DNA from: Trachythela sp. YZ-2020
Taxonomy: Eukaryota > Cnidaria > Anthozoa > Malacalcyonacea > Clavulariidae
Assembly (NCBI GenBank): GCA_016169945.1
Contig: JADLSH010000335.1
Span: forward strand, 434,001 to 498,000
Reading direction: 5' to 3'
Length of the DNA stretch: 64,000 nucleotides
Shown here: positions 41,522 to 52,815 of the stretch, in pieces
Layout of the letters: each line of letters opens with the position of its first letter
How positions within the stretch are numbered: the stretch's first letter is position 1
Notes under the pieces: generated by a model
What the model was told of the DNA's origin: nothing
Database searches by the model: none
What the model saw: the letters and a program-made list of their open reading frames with translations, nothing else
Translations under genes and position numbers: made by a program

Positions 41522-44500
41522 AAGTTGATGGGGACGACTTTTTTCAACTTCGAGTTTTCAGAAATTTGTCAACTGCTGCAGCGCTTTAAGTTAAGGAAGC
41601 GATTTATTGCCGCTTGGAGTGAAGTTACTGGACAGGTATTAAATATTTTTTTAAATCTAAAAACGACCACTCTATTAACTGTTTTACTGTATAGTGTATA
41701 TCAAGTTCAAGTGTATGTCACTGATAATATGTGTATACAAATTTGTTGCATCCATATCATCTTTGTTGTACATCCATATCGCCTTTGGCGCTGCGCTTAT
41801 ATGCGGGGTAATGGGGTAAGTCAGAAATTTTCAAGTCATTGGAAAGGTAGGATGGGCATTAGACTTGCTTCAAGTCTGTCTCTTAAAGGGGTTTTTATTG
41901 GGGAGTTATAAAGGATTGGGGAGTTATAAAGAGAGCACGGAAATGCGGGCGGGAGGAAATTTAGGCGAGCAGCGGGCGGGCAGGAGGCGAGAAAATGTCT
42001 CTCTTCTCCCAATTTTCTCACCTCCCGCACGCCAATCACTCCCCAATCCTTTATAACTCCCCAATCCTTTAACTCCCCAATCCTTTATAACTCCCCAATC
42101 CTTTATAACTCCCCAATAAAAACCATTTTAAGAGACAGACTTGGAGCAAGTCTAGATGGGCATGTGCCTTAATATGCAATTCAAGCAATGACATCACAGC
42201 CTCCACCAGCCTCTGCAATACACCATCCCTCAAGTGCCAGAATTAAATAAACTGCAAGGAGCTTCTGTAATACAATATTTACCATTGATAACTTTTATTT
42301 TAATAGGTACAGGGTAATATAATTGTGTTCTAATTTTGCAGATGTTTGACGCCAATGGCCTGAGGTGCCCCTTTATTAAGGTGCCATCATGTTCACCATA
42401 TACAAGCCAAGAGCCCAGCATCGTGACTAAAAGTCCTCTACCCCCTCGAGTGAGTGAGTCTCAGTGTCATAGTCCTATAACCCCTCAAGTGAATGAGTTT
42501 GAGGATAATGTTTCAGATATTTCTGAGACATTTAACATCGCTAGTAATCCAACAGCAAAGAAATCCCTTGCATTTCAAACTCCTGAGTTACGAAGAAGTC
42601 CGAGGAAACACAAATGCTGCTCCAGCTTATCGGACAGCATTTCTCCAAAAAGGCAAAAATCTGAGGTAAATATAAATAAATCTCTATAATATACTGTGTG
42701 CATCAAAGTTATTTGCATTATATGTAACTTCTCTGCATGCTGTACCATGATATTGTTCCGTGTTATTGGGCAAATGGCAATACTAAGACAAATCGATTTA
42801 AATATGGAGCAATTTGGACGAAAACTGAATGAGAAATTGATAAACATTTGTCTTCCTCTGCGGCTAGAGAAAACTGAATGCATAATTAGCTTATTGTATA
42901 ATTTATGCATGATAACTGACTTACTCTAATGGACTGGTGGAGGTATGAAATATTTGAATGTCCTCTACACATGATGTCAAAACAACTATAGCAGTTTACA
43001 GTGAAGTAGTTTAGTTAATTTAATAATTTTGTTTTCAAAATAGCTTGCTATATAAAGGATAGTTTTATATTCTCCAGCTGAACATAATAAAAATGAAGAA
43101 AATAAATTTATGGTTTGATAAATATATTAACAACTTCAATTTATGTTATATTGTTTTGAATATACTGTATGTCCTGCATTATATCGTCGTAACTTATGTG
43201 ACATGTACTTTCTATTTCATATATTCCACTTAGACTGCCATTGATGCTGAAAATTCTGATTGGCTAAGCAAATTTTGCCTTCCGACAAGGGTATGTGAAT
43301 AAAACCATTACTGTATTAATGTTTACATGGACTAGTATAATTAGCTTCTCTGACTGAGACTAGATCACTAGAGATCAGTATGTACCCAGATACACCTACT
43401 TTACAGTATCTTACTCTATCTAATGGCAGGTGGTGGGGGTTAGAAGATTTTGGTTGCATAAAATCAGGGGCACATTGCAGTTTTTAATTAGTTCTCTGTA
43501 ATCAGAGCCGGATGTTGAAAAAGGATTGAAAAATGGTAATCTGCCACCACTGCAAAGATGTGCCTTAATCAGGCAGCTTTGCACATCCATAATGGCACAC
43601 ACCTCTTATCCAACTGTCGAGGAGAGAACCCACATTGCACTTACACTTGTGATGAAGTACCCTTTCCTAAAAGGCTCCTTTGGTGCTGGTCATGTAAGTT
43701 TCACTTTTTGCTATCATTGTATTATGCTAAAAAGCTTTCATTCCGTCTTTACACTAGATGATTTTACTTGTCAGCGGTACTTCCAGTTAACCCATTTACT
43801 GGCAGTACTCTACCACTGATAAGTAAAATTGGCTGACGTTAGACAGAGTAAATACTAAAGTAGGGCGCATTGCCAGCTAATGGGTTAATAAGAGACATTG
43901 GCATATAGGTTGGTTAACCCATTTAGTGGCAATACTCTACCACTGACGAGTAAATATCATCTGGCGTTAGATATAGTAAATTTATACTAGAGTAGGGTGC
44001 ATTGCCAGCTAATAGGTTAATGGGCGAAATATGTTTCTCTTGGGATTAACAAATTAACTATTTCACATTGTTTTTCTAACCCATTAGCTGACAATGGCAC
44101 CCAGACACACCCTACTTTAGTGTTACACTCGATGTCTAACACCAGATGATTTTACTTGCCAGACTAAACCTGACCTTTTATTAATGTTTTCTTAACCACC
44201 TGCTTTGAAATTCTGAAAAGTAGTGGTACTGTAGCCTTTTATAGTTCAAAAAATACATTTAAATATCACATTTTTATTAGTCTTTAATGATATATAATTT
44301 CCAATATAGCAAATATGGGAGAAAAATATACAAGCACGCTTTGCCAATGTCAAGAAGAAGGTGGCTAAGGCAAAGCCAGGGAGGAAGAAGATGCATTCCA
44401 AGAATTCCGTGATTCCGCCCATTCCTTCTGGGGAAACAGAAGAAACAATGGATGCACACCAGAAAAGGTTGGTCGACCTGTATAGGAAAGGGAATCCCGA

Positions 44501-46015
44501 CTTTGCACAGGTGAAACTCTTGATGGACAACACTTATCCAAAGCGCAGAAGGGCAGTGCTTATTGACAATGTCCGTGTGTGGAAACTAGTGCAAGATTAT
44601 CCTTTCCTCAAAGATGATAAAGGGGTTCAGGTAAATATCAATATTTAGTAGCCTTGGAGCACTACTTTTTCTGCAACAATGTTTCTCAGTGGTAACTCTT
44701 CGTCGAATTTAGAGATTTACCTTTTGCTTGTGTTGCATGTTTCCATCCTAAACAATAGTGAGTGTACATGTATATAGTATAGTGAGGGGGTGTCAGTGTA
44801 GGTAGCAATGTGAGAAGTATTTCCAAAAGTAGGTTGTTCAACTACCTGAAAAATAAGAAAATCATCTTCAAAGAAGTTGTTTTCTTTTTTCCAGGTAGTT
44901 GAACAACCTACTGTTTGCAACTACTAGTGTATAGTCTACTTTGTTCGCTGACTTTGCTAATTATTTAAAACTCATTATTTAGATGAAGGCAGAGTTAGGG
45001 CGAATCCTCGACAAGGAAAACATTGGGAAAGAGATCAGAGAGTTGTGGCAACTAAAAAAGCCACAGATTTTGGCAGCATTGAAGAAGAATAATTGTCGTG
45101 CTGTCAACAATATATTGGTCAAGTTGGATGATTGCGAAGTGACAGATGAAAGAGGTAATTTAATACAGGTACCACAAATTCTAGAAAATGTGAGATTTCA
45201 CCGCAACTCGTGTGAGAAATGTGTGGTAAAATCTCGTATTTTTGGGGATTTGTGGTACCTGTATGATTGATATGATTTCAGTGATTACAGGTTTTGTAGA
45301 AACAATTGTATAGTATGCATACGTTTATATTATGGACATGGATTAAACGATTAATATAGATTAAGATACTTAATCTATATAGAAGTTAATCTATATGTGT
45401 ATATATACTGTACAGAAATTTATTCTATGTTTAATCTTTTTGTAGAGTTAGAAAACCGTTGTATCATGGCAGCTTTGCCGTATGTCCTTGGGGAGAAGAG
45501 TACCCACAAACATACCTCAGGAGAACATTTCTTTGAAGTTGTTCTTGTAAGTGAATTTTATATATTTTATAGCATCTAGGTAGAAATTATTAAGTGATGT
45601 ATATTTTTGTAATGTAACTACAGGAGAAGAAGTACAATATTTAGATAAAAGTGTAAGTTGTGCATGAAATGCTTATGTCGTCACTCATTTATATTCCTTG
45701 TTGCAGGATGATTCTGAAGTTGCTCCTAAAATATCAGGATGTTCAACCCCTCGTCTATTGGCCACCGGACCTCTGGAAGAGATAAGTTCAATTTCATTGA
45801 TTGCAGAGGGAATGGTGGTAAACAAATTCAGATCGTGTAATATAGCCAACGCAGTGACATGTTTGCTTTCAGCGTACTACGTTTTTAACGCGCAGTACCC
45901 AAAGGGGCCAACAGGTCATAGCAAAAACATTTACATGTTTTTAGAACATGTTCTTTTGGGCAATAGTTGCCAAACTTTACCAATTGGCGTGGAGAACTTC
46001 CTAAGCCAAATGTAA
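41522..46015 (+). CDS. CACTA accessory gene, SAMD3-like region (spliced)
   Basis: About eight plus-strand exons: 41522-41635, 42342-42664, 43234-43289, about 43510-43693, 44310-44629, 44983-45153, 45447-45547, 45707-46015. The product has a Pro/Ser-rich basic segment (PELRRSPRKHKCC), then VEERTHIALTLVMKYPFLKG, a basic KVAKAKPGRKKMHSKNS linker, and an LLMDNTYPKRRRAVLIDNV segment. The last exon ends with a conserved fold (LLSAYYVFNAQYPKGPTG). These motifs recall the C-terminal part of animal proteins annotated SAMD3-like. The 41.5-kb exon seems to have a frameshift, and upstream exons are uncertain. It may act with the transposase; role unknown. Confidence 0.6.
41860..42154. mobile_element. Foldback MITE with 9-bp TSD
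   Basis: The ends TAGACTTGCTTCAAGTCTGT and its complement enclose 295 bp. GATGGGCAT flanks both sides exactly (41851-41859 and 42155-42163). Each arm contains TTTTTATTGGGGAGTTATAA. The right arm has four copies of ACTCCCCAATCCTTTATA, the left arm two inverted ones. A 9-bp TSD suggests Mutator-like mobilisation. It lies in the first intron of the accessory gene. Confidence 0.85.
43788..44165. repeat. Cluster of TTAACCCATT...AATGGGTTAA units
   Basis: Two ~105-bp units (43,788-43,889 and 43,915-44,021) start TTAACCCATTTA and end with CATTGCCAGCTAAT(G/A)GGTTAA. A third, inverted, partial unit lies at about 44,077-44,162. Each has short inverted ends, so they look like a small MITE family inserted next to itself, within an intron. 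Confidence 0.75.
44826..44916. mobile_element. Hairpin MITE, family 3
   Basis: AGTAGGTTGTTCAACTACCT and its exact inverse (44,894-44,914) bracket about 45 bp of paired sequence. The terminal repeat is itself nearly palindromic. It lies in an intron of the accessory gene. Confidence 0.75.
45163..45266. mobile_element. Hairpin MITE, family 4 (about 100 bp)
   Basis: TACAGGTACCACAAAT at 45,164 faces ATTTGTGGTACCTGTA ending at 45,263, with partial pairing between. It lies just after an accessory-gene exon donor. Confidence 0.75.
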
Positions 46016-46500
46016 ACGAACTCATTAAATGGAACAATTTATGATAATGATACAATTTATAATGGGACTATTTATGATAATGATGATATTGTATCATTAA
46101 TGTAATGCATGTATTGTACATGCAGGCTATATAGAGTGTACGAGGAGAGTTATGGCCATCACAATCATGGACTATTTCTGTGAATGTTTCTATATCGTAT
46201 AACTCAAAACTATATATATAGCTTACAAGCTAGTGAATTGTGTGAGATAACCATTGTTTCTTCTATATGGAGAGCTAATTTTTCTTTCACAATATAATAT
46301 CGTGACTGCATGCTATCAAACTCTCCTCCACTTCCACTTTACTGTTTTGCAATGTTGCACACTGGCACTAAATTATCTCGTAGATTATTTTATTTATATC
46401 TTATATAAGACATATAAATGTATTCCTTAAGAAAAATACACGATTGTTTAATATTGAAATTGTTTAATATTTACTAATTTGATTTTGAGTCGAATCTTGA
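46016..46500. other. 3' flank of the CACTA accessory gene
   Basis: AT-rich, with AATAATA/TGATAATGA repeats near 46,040-46,100. No further exon or element seen. Confidence 0.4.
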
Positions 46501-47018
46501 TTTCAACATATTTGATTTTAACCTATTTGATTTTAACCTATTTTTTTAGGTTGAATCAACCGCATGTAACCTATTTTAAAGGGCTGGTTTAGACTCATGG
46601 CCTTCACCATTATTTATGGGTTGTTTCAACTAAAAAGAATAGGTTATATTTGTATCAACCAAATCGTATAGGTTTATAAAAACAACCTATATTTATTTGG
46701 CAAAAACAACCTATATCTCTTGAGTAGATTTAACGGTTTAAATTTAGGTTGTTTTAACTTAAAAATAAATGTTATAATAACATATTTTAAATAGGTGCAT
46801 TTAACTATTTATATATTCGGTTAAATTGACCAATTAATTATTGGTTAAAATAGCCTTTATATTATAGGTTAAAATAACCCACTAGAAATGGTTTGTTTTA
46901 ACCTATTTAGTTTGAGTTATTTCTACCTATTTAAATAACCCATTTTAAACCGGTTGTCCTAGACCAACCCAAATAACCTATTTTTTTTGGTTATTTGAAC
47001 CTATCAGTTTTTACAGTT
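46500..47018. repeat. CACTA subterminal repeat array, right
   Basis: Fifteen or more degenerate units of GGTTGTTTTAACCTAT/AATAGGTTAAAATAACC in both orientations, longer than the left array. It ends at the inverted terminal repeat TATCAGTTTTTACAGTT. Confidence 0.85.
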
Positions 47019-47020
47019 TG

Positions 47021-47100
47021 TAGACTAACATCGGTCGATTGCACGTGTGCAAGACATAAGCCATTTTGATTGCAAAACCTGAACCATTTTGATTCCGCAT
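47021..47100 (-). pseudogene. 5' end of the twice-interrupted viral-type ORF
   Basis: The ATG at 47098-47100 opens a frame that stays open to 47,021, the point of CACTA insertion, and is in frame with the piece ending at 33,176 when one TG is kept. It follows the stop of the 47.17-47.68 kb ORF by 64 bp, as expected for a compact viral gene block. Confidence 0.6.
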
Positions 47101-47164
47101 GCTCACAAACACCCAATTTATACACGCACACACACGCACATACACAGTTTTTTTAATATATTTT

Positions 47165-47680
47165 TTATTTTATTAAATTTAAAAAAGGAGGTATTACATT
47201 TGGATATAATTCTTGTAAAACACTGACCAAACATTTATCAAGTCTACCAGCATCTAATACGCTAGCAAATTTCCTATAAGAGTACAAAATTAACAGACAT
47301 GTCACATCCAAATTGTCACCCCTTTGTAAAACCCGTTCACAGCGAATAAAAAACTCGCTCATGTATTCGGCGATGTTTTCTTCATCTAATTCCTCCATTA
47401 CGCATCTTGCTTGACAAATATTCTTTCTTTGTGCAAACACAATCCATTGTGGAGGAATGGCTCCATCATATAACCGCAAACTAGGAGTCATCTTAAACGC
47501 AATCCAATCACCTCGCAAATAGGGTGTGGGGTCGTCAACATAATAATCTGCTTTACATATCGAATAGTGGGGGTCATCACGTGCATACGAATGCATACCC
47601 ATTAAAAACAAACCCATTTTCTGTACGTACGTCTTAAAACACTCTTGCAGCGCTATTCGTTCAAGTTTTCCCGGATTCAT
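47165..47680 (-). CDS. Hypothetical Polinton-type ORF (171 aa)
   Basis: The preferred start is the ATG at 47680 (MNPGKLERIALQECFKTYVQ). An in-frame extension to 47722 runs into a tRNA-like stretch and is less likely. The product is mixed helix and strand, Cys-rich, with a late hydrophobic helix (DNLDVTCLLILYSYRKFASV) and no clear membrane anchor. No family recognised. The size and strand match the block of unknown ORFs at 9.5-10.4 kb, which would be directly downstream once the two transposons are removed. Confidence 0.5.
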   Translation of the reverse strand: MNPGKLERIALQECFKTYVQKMGLFLMGMHSYARDDPHYSICKADYYVDDPTPYLRGDWIAFKMTPSLRLYDGAIPPQWIVFAQRKNICQARCVMEELDEENIAEYMSEFFIRCERVLQRGDNLDVTCLLILYSYRKFASVLDAGRLDKCLVSVLQELYPNVIPPFLNLIK

Positions 47681-47721
47681 TTTTAAAAAATAATGTTGGC
47701 AGTATATATGCATTACACACA

Positions 47722-47770
47722 TTCGGATTTTCAGTGCAACGCGTTAACCACTAGGCGATCCTAGCATCAC
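47722..47770 (-). other. tRNA-like fragment (5' half)
   Basis: Minus strand reads GATCGCCTAGTGGTTAACGC (D-arm/A-box-like), then an anticodon-arm-like CACTGAAAATCCG. No T-arm or B-box follows, so it is not a working tRNA gene. It lies between two viral-type ORFs. Confidence 0.4.
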
Positions 47771-47771
47771 A

Positions 47772-48104
47772 CTATATGTACCGTGTGAAAATAAGTAATA
47801 TTTTCCTCCAACAACGGGTACACTTCCAAGACACTTTTATATATGTCGTACGTGGACAAAAAGACAATAAAAGTGCTTTATTAACGCTCGCCGTATAGTT
47901 ACATTCACTTCCTCTTATTGCATCGGGGTTATTATTATTTTCGGGCACAATTACCTTAAAATATATTTTCACTTCGACTTTGTGGCTGCATGCGCAACAA
48001 ACATTGTATATACACTCATCTGTATTAAATTTTAACTCAATAAAAGCTACATTGTTTTTCTTTTCCAACACAACATCCGTAGTTTCCTTTGCACAACAAG
48101 CCAT
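47772..48104 (-). CDS. Cys-rich hypothetical ORF (110 aa)
   Basis: The ATG at 48104 begins MACCAKETTDVVLEKKNNVA. The ORF has eleven Cys, including CIYNVCCACSHK and CTRCWRK pairs that could bind zinc, and no transmembrane helix. It is the first gene of a minus-strand block of unknown ORFs of the Polinton-like element. Its upstream region (48,105-48,340) is very AT-rich and probably holds the promoter. Function unknown. Confidence 0.45.
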   Translation of the reverse strand: MACCAKETTDVVLEKKNNVAFIELKFNTDECIYNVCCACSHKVEVKIYFKVIVPENNNNPDAIRGSECNYTASVNKALLLSFCPRTTYIKVSWKCTRCWRKILLIFTRYI

Positions 48105-48343
48105 AAATTTACCGCATTGTACACAGTAGAGGCAAACTTGTTTCCTCTGTACGACATTTTGATTTATATAAATACATTTTTTCCCTGTACACTTTGTTAA
48201 TATAATTTACCACCCAAACATAGTATTTACTAGCATATAACATCTCCCACTAAACAAACTATTTTATTAAAAATATATACCTTAATTATATTAATCTTAT
48301 TTAAAATAACTTTATTTGTAAAAAACGCTTATAAAACTTCAAA
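48105..48343. promoter_or_regulatory. AT-rich upstream region of the viral-type ORF block
   Basis: No gene. Contains TATA-like stretches on the minus strand (TTTATATAAATC near 48,172 and TATATTTTTAATAAAA near 48,280). On the right it ends at the LINE insertion. Promoter role is inferred from position. Confidence 0.3.
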
Positions 48344-48344
48344 T

Positions 48345-51300
48345 TGATTAACATTTTACTAATTTATTATTATTGCACAGTAAGCAGAATTGATTATTTC
48401 AAAATTAATTTCCAAATAATTTCAAATAATTTCACTATTTCCAAAATTGATTTCATATTTCTAACCGAAACATGGAGAAACATATCTTTAAACATTCCAG
48501 GATTTGAGGCTATTATCTCTCAAACAGCTAAACCACTTACTAACCAGGCGTGTCGACAGTCCGGCGGCATTAGTCTGTTATTCAAAACCAAATTTAAAAA
48601 ATATGTAAGCATCATAAAGAATACAAAAAATATTTTATGGATCAAAATCTCCAAAGAAATACTAAACTCAGATCTGGATTTGTACATTTGTGGTACTTAT
48701 ATACCACCAGAAAAATCAAAATACTTTGAAAATGAAATATTTGAAGAACTTGAAAATGATCTAGTACTTTTCTCATCAAAAGCAAATGTAATACTTCTTG
48801 GTGATTTAAATGCTAGGACCAGTAAACTTGAAGATTTTGTTTCGAGTGAAGGCAGCGATCACATTGGTGATACAAACGAAAACTCCTTTCAAGCTCGGGA
48901 AAGACAGAACTTTGACACCAACACCAATAATCATGGAAAACAGCTAATTGATATTTGCAAAAATACCGACATGAAAATACTAAATGGTCGAACCAATGGT
49001 GACTCATTAGGAAGACCTACTTTTCATGGAAATAACGGAACTAGTACAGTTGATTATATAATCTGTAACCAAAACTTAATACCAAAAGTTAAACATCTAG
49101 TTGTTAAATCCCCTAGCTACTTATCGGACCATAGTCAAGTTATAACATGGATTAATTTACATAAAACATATAAAACAAATAATAATATCCCCTCACAACC
49201 CCCATTATCAAAATTACCACGTCAATATATTTGGTCTGATGATTCAAACGAAAATTTTAAGAAAGAATTAAAATCAGTCGAATTGCAAAGACAATTGAAT
49301 ACATTTCTTGATAATAATTTTTCATCTGACAGAGAAAGCATTAACAAATGTGTTGATGACTTTCAAAATATTATTCACCTAGCATCTAAAAAATCTCTAA
49401 AAATTAAAAAGAAAAAATATACACATAAGATTAGTAATGTTGCAAACAAAAAATGGTTTGATAAAGAATGCAGGTTCAAAAGACACCAGTTAAGAAAACT
49501 TGCAAATCAGAAACATAGGGACCCAAATAATAATGAAATCAGAAACACATACCACACAACTCTGAAAGATTATAAACATACTTTAGAAATGAAAAAGAAT
49601 AATTTCCATTGTAATAAAATCCAAGAACTTGAAAAAGCTAGCAAAGATCCACTGCTATTTTGGAAAACTCTTAGAAATAGTGGTGATGATCTTGACTTTA
49701 ATGCAACTAAAAAAATACCACAGCCAAGTGAATGGCTAAATCATTTTGAATCGTTACATTCAGAGCATAAATTAAATAAGGAACAAGGCGAAATCCGTGA
49801 ATGCCTAAAAAATTATGAAAAAATTAAAGACAAATTTACTAAACTTGATGGAATCATCACTGAAGCTGAACTACTAAAAGTAGCCAAAAAGTTAAAATCA
49901 AAGAAAGCTGTTTATAACGACAAAATCAGAAACGAAATGATAAAATCTAGTATTGAAATTCTTTCGAAAGGTTTTTTAAAAGTTTTCAACAACATTTTAA
50001 CTTCAGGAAAGTTTCCTGAAATGTGGACCGAGGGCCTAATAACCCCGATCCATAAATCAGGAAACTCCCTTGACCCCAACAATTATCGAGGTATATGCGT
50101 TTCAAGCTGTATGGGCAAATTATTTTGCTCAATTTTGAATAATAGATTAATGAATTTTGCAAATGAAAATAAACTAATTCACCCTACTCAGATTGGATTT
50201 ATGCCTGGAAATAGAACTGCAGACCATATTTTCACTCTGAAAACTCTGCATGATAAATACGTTAAACAGAGTAAAAATGAAAAGATTTATGCATGTTTTG
50301 TCGATTTTAGAAAAGCTTTTGATTCCGTCTGGCATCAAGGCCTATTCTACAAACTAATCAAAAATAAAATAGGGGGGCAATTCTACGACTTAATCCAAGA
50401 CCTCTACTCAAACACAAAATGTGCAATAAAACTATCATAAGACAGAACACCATTTTTTTCATACAGAAAGGGTGTTCGTCAAGGATGCGTTTTAAGCCCT
50501 TTATTATTTAATATCCATATAAACGAACTTCCAACACTTTTTGAACAAACACAATCAGATCCATTTGTATTACCAAACGGAACTACTATTAACAGTCTCC
50601 TATATGCAGATGATCTCATTATCCTTTCACGATCAAAATCAGGTCTACAAAATTGTCTAAACCAACTCCACAAATGGTGCGATAAATGGCTAATGAAAGT
50701 CAATATCAAAAAAACGAAAATTATGATTTTTCAAAAACACAATTCAAAATTACCAAACCTTCATTTCTATATTGGAAATAAAAATATAGATATCGTGAAA
50801 GAATATACCTATCTTGGTCTCAAACTTGTACCAAATAGCAAATTTAAACTTTCACAACAACAACTTAGCGAAAAAGCTTTGCATGCTCTTTATAAAATTC
50901 GTAAAAAGGTAGATTTTCATAAACTGTCACCAAAAACAGCTACCAAAATTTTTGACGCAATTATTTCCCCCATTCTGCTGTATAACTCAGAAGTCTGGGG
51001 AGCATACGAAAAAAATGATTTAAACAAATGGGATAATTCCGAAACAGAAAAAGTTCTTTTAAGATTCTGCAAGCTATATTAGGGTGTAAACATAAAAGCA
51101 AGCAATATAGCTTGCAGAAGTGAACTTGGAAAATATCCACTTCTGATTTCAATTAAAAAGAATATAATCAATTACATGAAACATATCCTTAAACTAGACG
51201 ATAACTCAATTGTAAAACAATCTTTCCTAATGTCCAAACAATTATATAATAATGGTAAAGAATCTTACTATACTAACGCCGTAACCATGCTAAAATCGCT

Positions 51301-52072
51301 TTACGACAATACATCAAATATTGAAAATGATATCATAAACTATGAAACCAAAACTATCGTAAATAGAATGAACGAAAAATATGTCGAATTCTGGCGACAT
51401 AAAATGACTAACTCATCTAAACTATCCTTTTTTTGTACGTTCAAAAACGAATACAAAATGGAGGAATACCTATCCCTTAAGGAGAACATTTTCTAAATAT
51501 AGAGTAAGTAATCATAAACTGCGAATCGAACGTGGAAGATACGAAAATGTTCCTCGTGAACAACGTATCTGCAAACTTTGTAAATCTGGTGAAGTGGAAA
51601 ACGAATTTCATTTTGCCTTTATCTGCCAGAAATACGAAAACTTACGAAACAATTCAAACAACATACTTAAAAACATTTTTAATTCCAAAACCACAACAGA
51701 AACTAAGCAAAAACTACTAGAACATACGATGTCTTCAAACGATGCAGTTCTTGTAAATTTATTTTCAAACTATCTCTTCCTCTGTTCAATTGAGAGAGAA
51801 GAAAGCCTCAAATCCTTGGAAGCCCCGAGATAATTAAAAGATTATATATTATATTGGGATATACTCATAAAAAATGAACAAAAAAAACTAAAAAACAAAC
51901 TTTCTATTTAGTTATATCAAACTTATATGTAAATAAATATATATTGTACCATAGACTCTTTCCTTTATATTTACTTATTTTTTATATCTTTCCTTATATT
52001 CTAGCAATACCTGTAAATAGGTCATGCATTTGAATAAATTAAAAAAAAACAAAAAACCAACAAACAAACAAA
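48345..52072 (+). mobile_element. Non-LTR retrotransposon (LINE), 5'-truncated
   Basis: Plus-strand LINE with endonuclease, RT, a C-terminal CCHC-type finger and a terminal A-rich tail (about 52,042-52,072), directly followed by the pX-like ATG. The 5' end lacks ORF1 and the first endonuclease strand, so it is truncated. The remaining coding region has only two in-frame stops and one frameshift, suggesting a fairly recent insertion. Clade not resolved. Confidence 0.85.
48378..51833 (+). pseudogene. LINE ORF2: endonuclease + reverse transcriptase
   Basis: The endonuclease comes first: IDFIFLTETW (about 48447-48476), GGISLLFK, LLGDLNART (about 48792-48818) and YLSDHSQVI (about 49120-49146). 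RT motifs follow: NNYRGICVSSCMGKLFCS (about 50080-50135), FVDFRKAFDSVWHQG (about 50297-50340), GVRQGCVLSPLLFN (about 50470-50510) and the catalytic LYADDLIIL (about 50600-50626). A C-terminal finger, CKLCKSGEVENEFHFAFIC, lies at about 51570-51628. Stops interrupt at 50,438 (TAA) and near 51,081, and the frame shifts near 51,495. Otherwise complete over about 1,150 codons. Confidence 0.87.
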
Positions 52073-52074
52073 AA

Positions 52075-52290
52075 ATGGTTCGAAAAACAAAATATACAAA
52101 ATCATCTAAACGTAGTCGGCAAAAAGGAGTTTTTTTCGGAATACTACCCACGTTATTGGCTGGAATAATGAAAGGAGGGGGTAGAGTAAAAAAGACAAAG
52201 CAAAAAAGGAGGATTTTTGGAGGCCTTGTACAAAAAATATTGCGTGCGAACGGACAACATAAACTTAGTAACAAACTCCGAATACCTTGA
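52075..52290 (+). CDS. Second pX/mu-like basic-hydrophobic peptide (71 aa)
   Basis: An intact 71-codon ORF starts directly behind the LINE tail. It has two Lys/Arg-rich stretches (KTKYTKSSKRSRQKG, RVKKTKQKRR) around a short hydrophobic Gly-containing helix (FFGILPTLLAGIMKGG). The layout recalls adenovirus-like core or membrane-active peptides and the one at 6.89-7.06 kb. It may belong to the same Polinton-like element or to another copy. Assignment by composition only. Confidence 0.45.
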   Translation: MVRKTKYTKSSKRSRQKGVFFGILPTLLAGIMKGGGRVKKTKQKRRIFGGLVQKILRANGQHKLSNKLRIP

Positions 52291-52815
52291 ATATTTTAAT
52301 TAAAAAATATGCATAATAATTGCATCAATCATCCTCTGTTATCACAAATTGATAAAACAGATTTACACAACCAGCGCGACAGCCTGACGCCACAGTTTAA
52401 AATTCCATAGCCTGATTAAAAAGATTAAAAAAATTCTTCCAACCATAATAATTGCATTTAATAATCATCGCTGCTAAATCCACAGGAAATCTATTTACGG
52501 ATTTCCTTGCATCAATCAATCAATCAATGCTTGCACATAATCATATTTTCCATTACCACAAATCGATACCGAAAACGGGTTTACAGACAACAATACATAA
52601 TTACACAACAACCGCGATAATCTACCGTTGTCATTGGAAAAAGGGTGTAAATCCAAAAATTCAAATAACGGCAAAGCACAGAACTTAAACAGCTAGTTTT
52701 TCGTGCGGAGCTTACGGTTTTTGGGTTTGGGTGTAGTAAAAACTGGATTTATGGTTTTTTAAAGTCTGGATTTGTACGAGACTGAAGAATGGATTTTGTA
52801 TTTAATTTTGTCATG
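52291..52815. other. Non-coding AT-rich spacer
   Basis: No credible gene; a short CAATCAAT repeat lies near 52,508. Inverted or direct words such as CGGATTTCCTTGCATCAATC suggest degenerate duplication of the flanking sequence (compare GCATCAATCATCC near 52,323). Confidence 0.4.

Larger units (their letters stand above)
33177..47018. mobile_element. Element B: animal EnSpm/CACTA DNA transposon
   Basis: 13,842 bp from CACTGTAAAAACTGATAGG at 33177 to the inverted match ending CAGTTTTTACAGTT at 47018, flanked by TG on both sides (33175-33176 and 47019-47020). Both ends carry long subterminal arrays of AATAGGTTGTTTTAACC-type units in both orientations, a CACTA hallmark. Inside are a spliced transposase gene (minus) and a spliced accessory gene (plus), diverging near 41 kb. 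Smaller MITEs lie in the introns. The short TSD and CACTG terminus fit EnSpm/CACTA. Confidence 0.85.
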
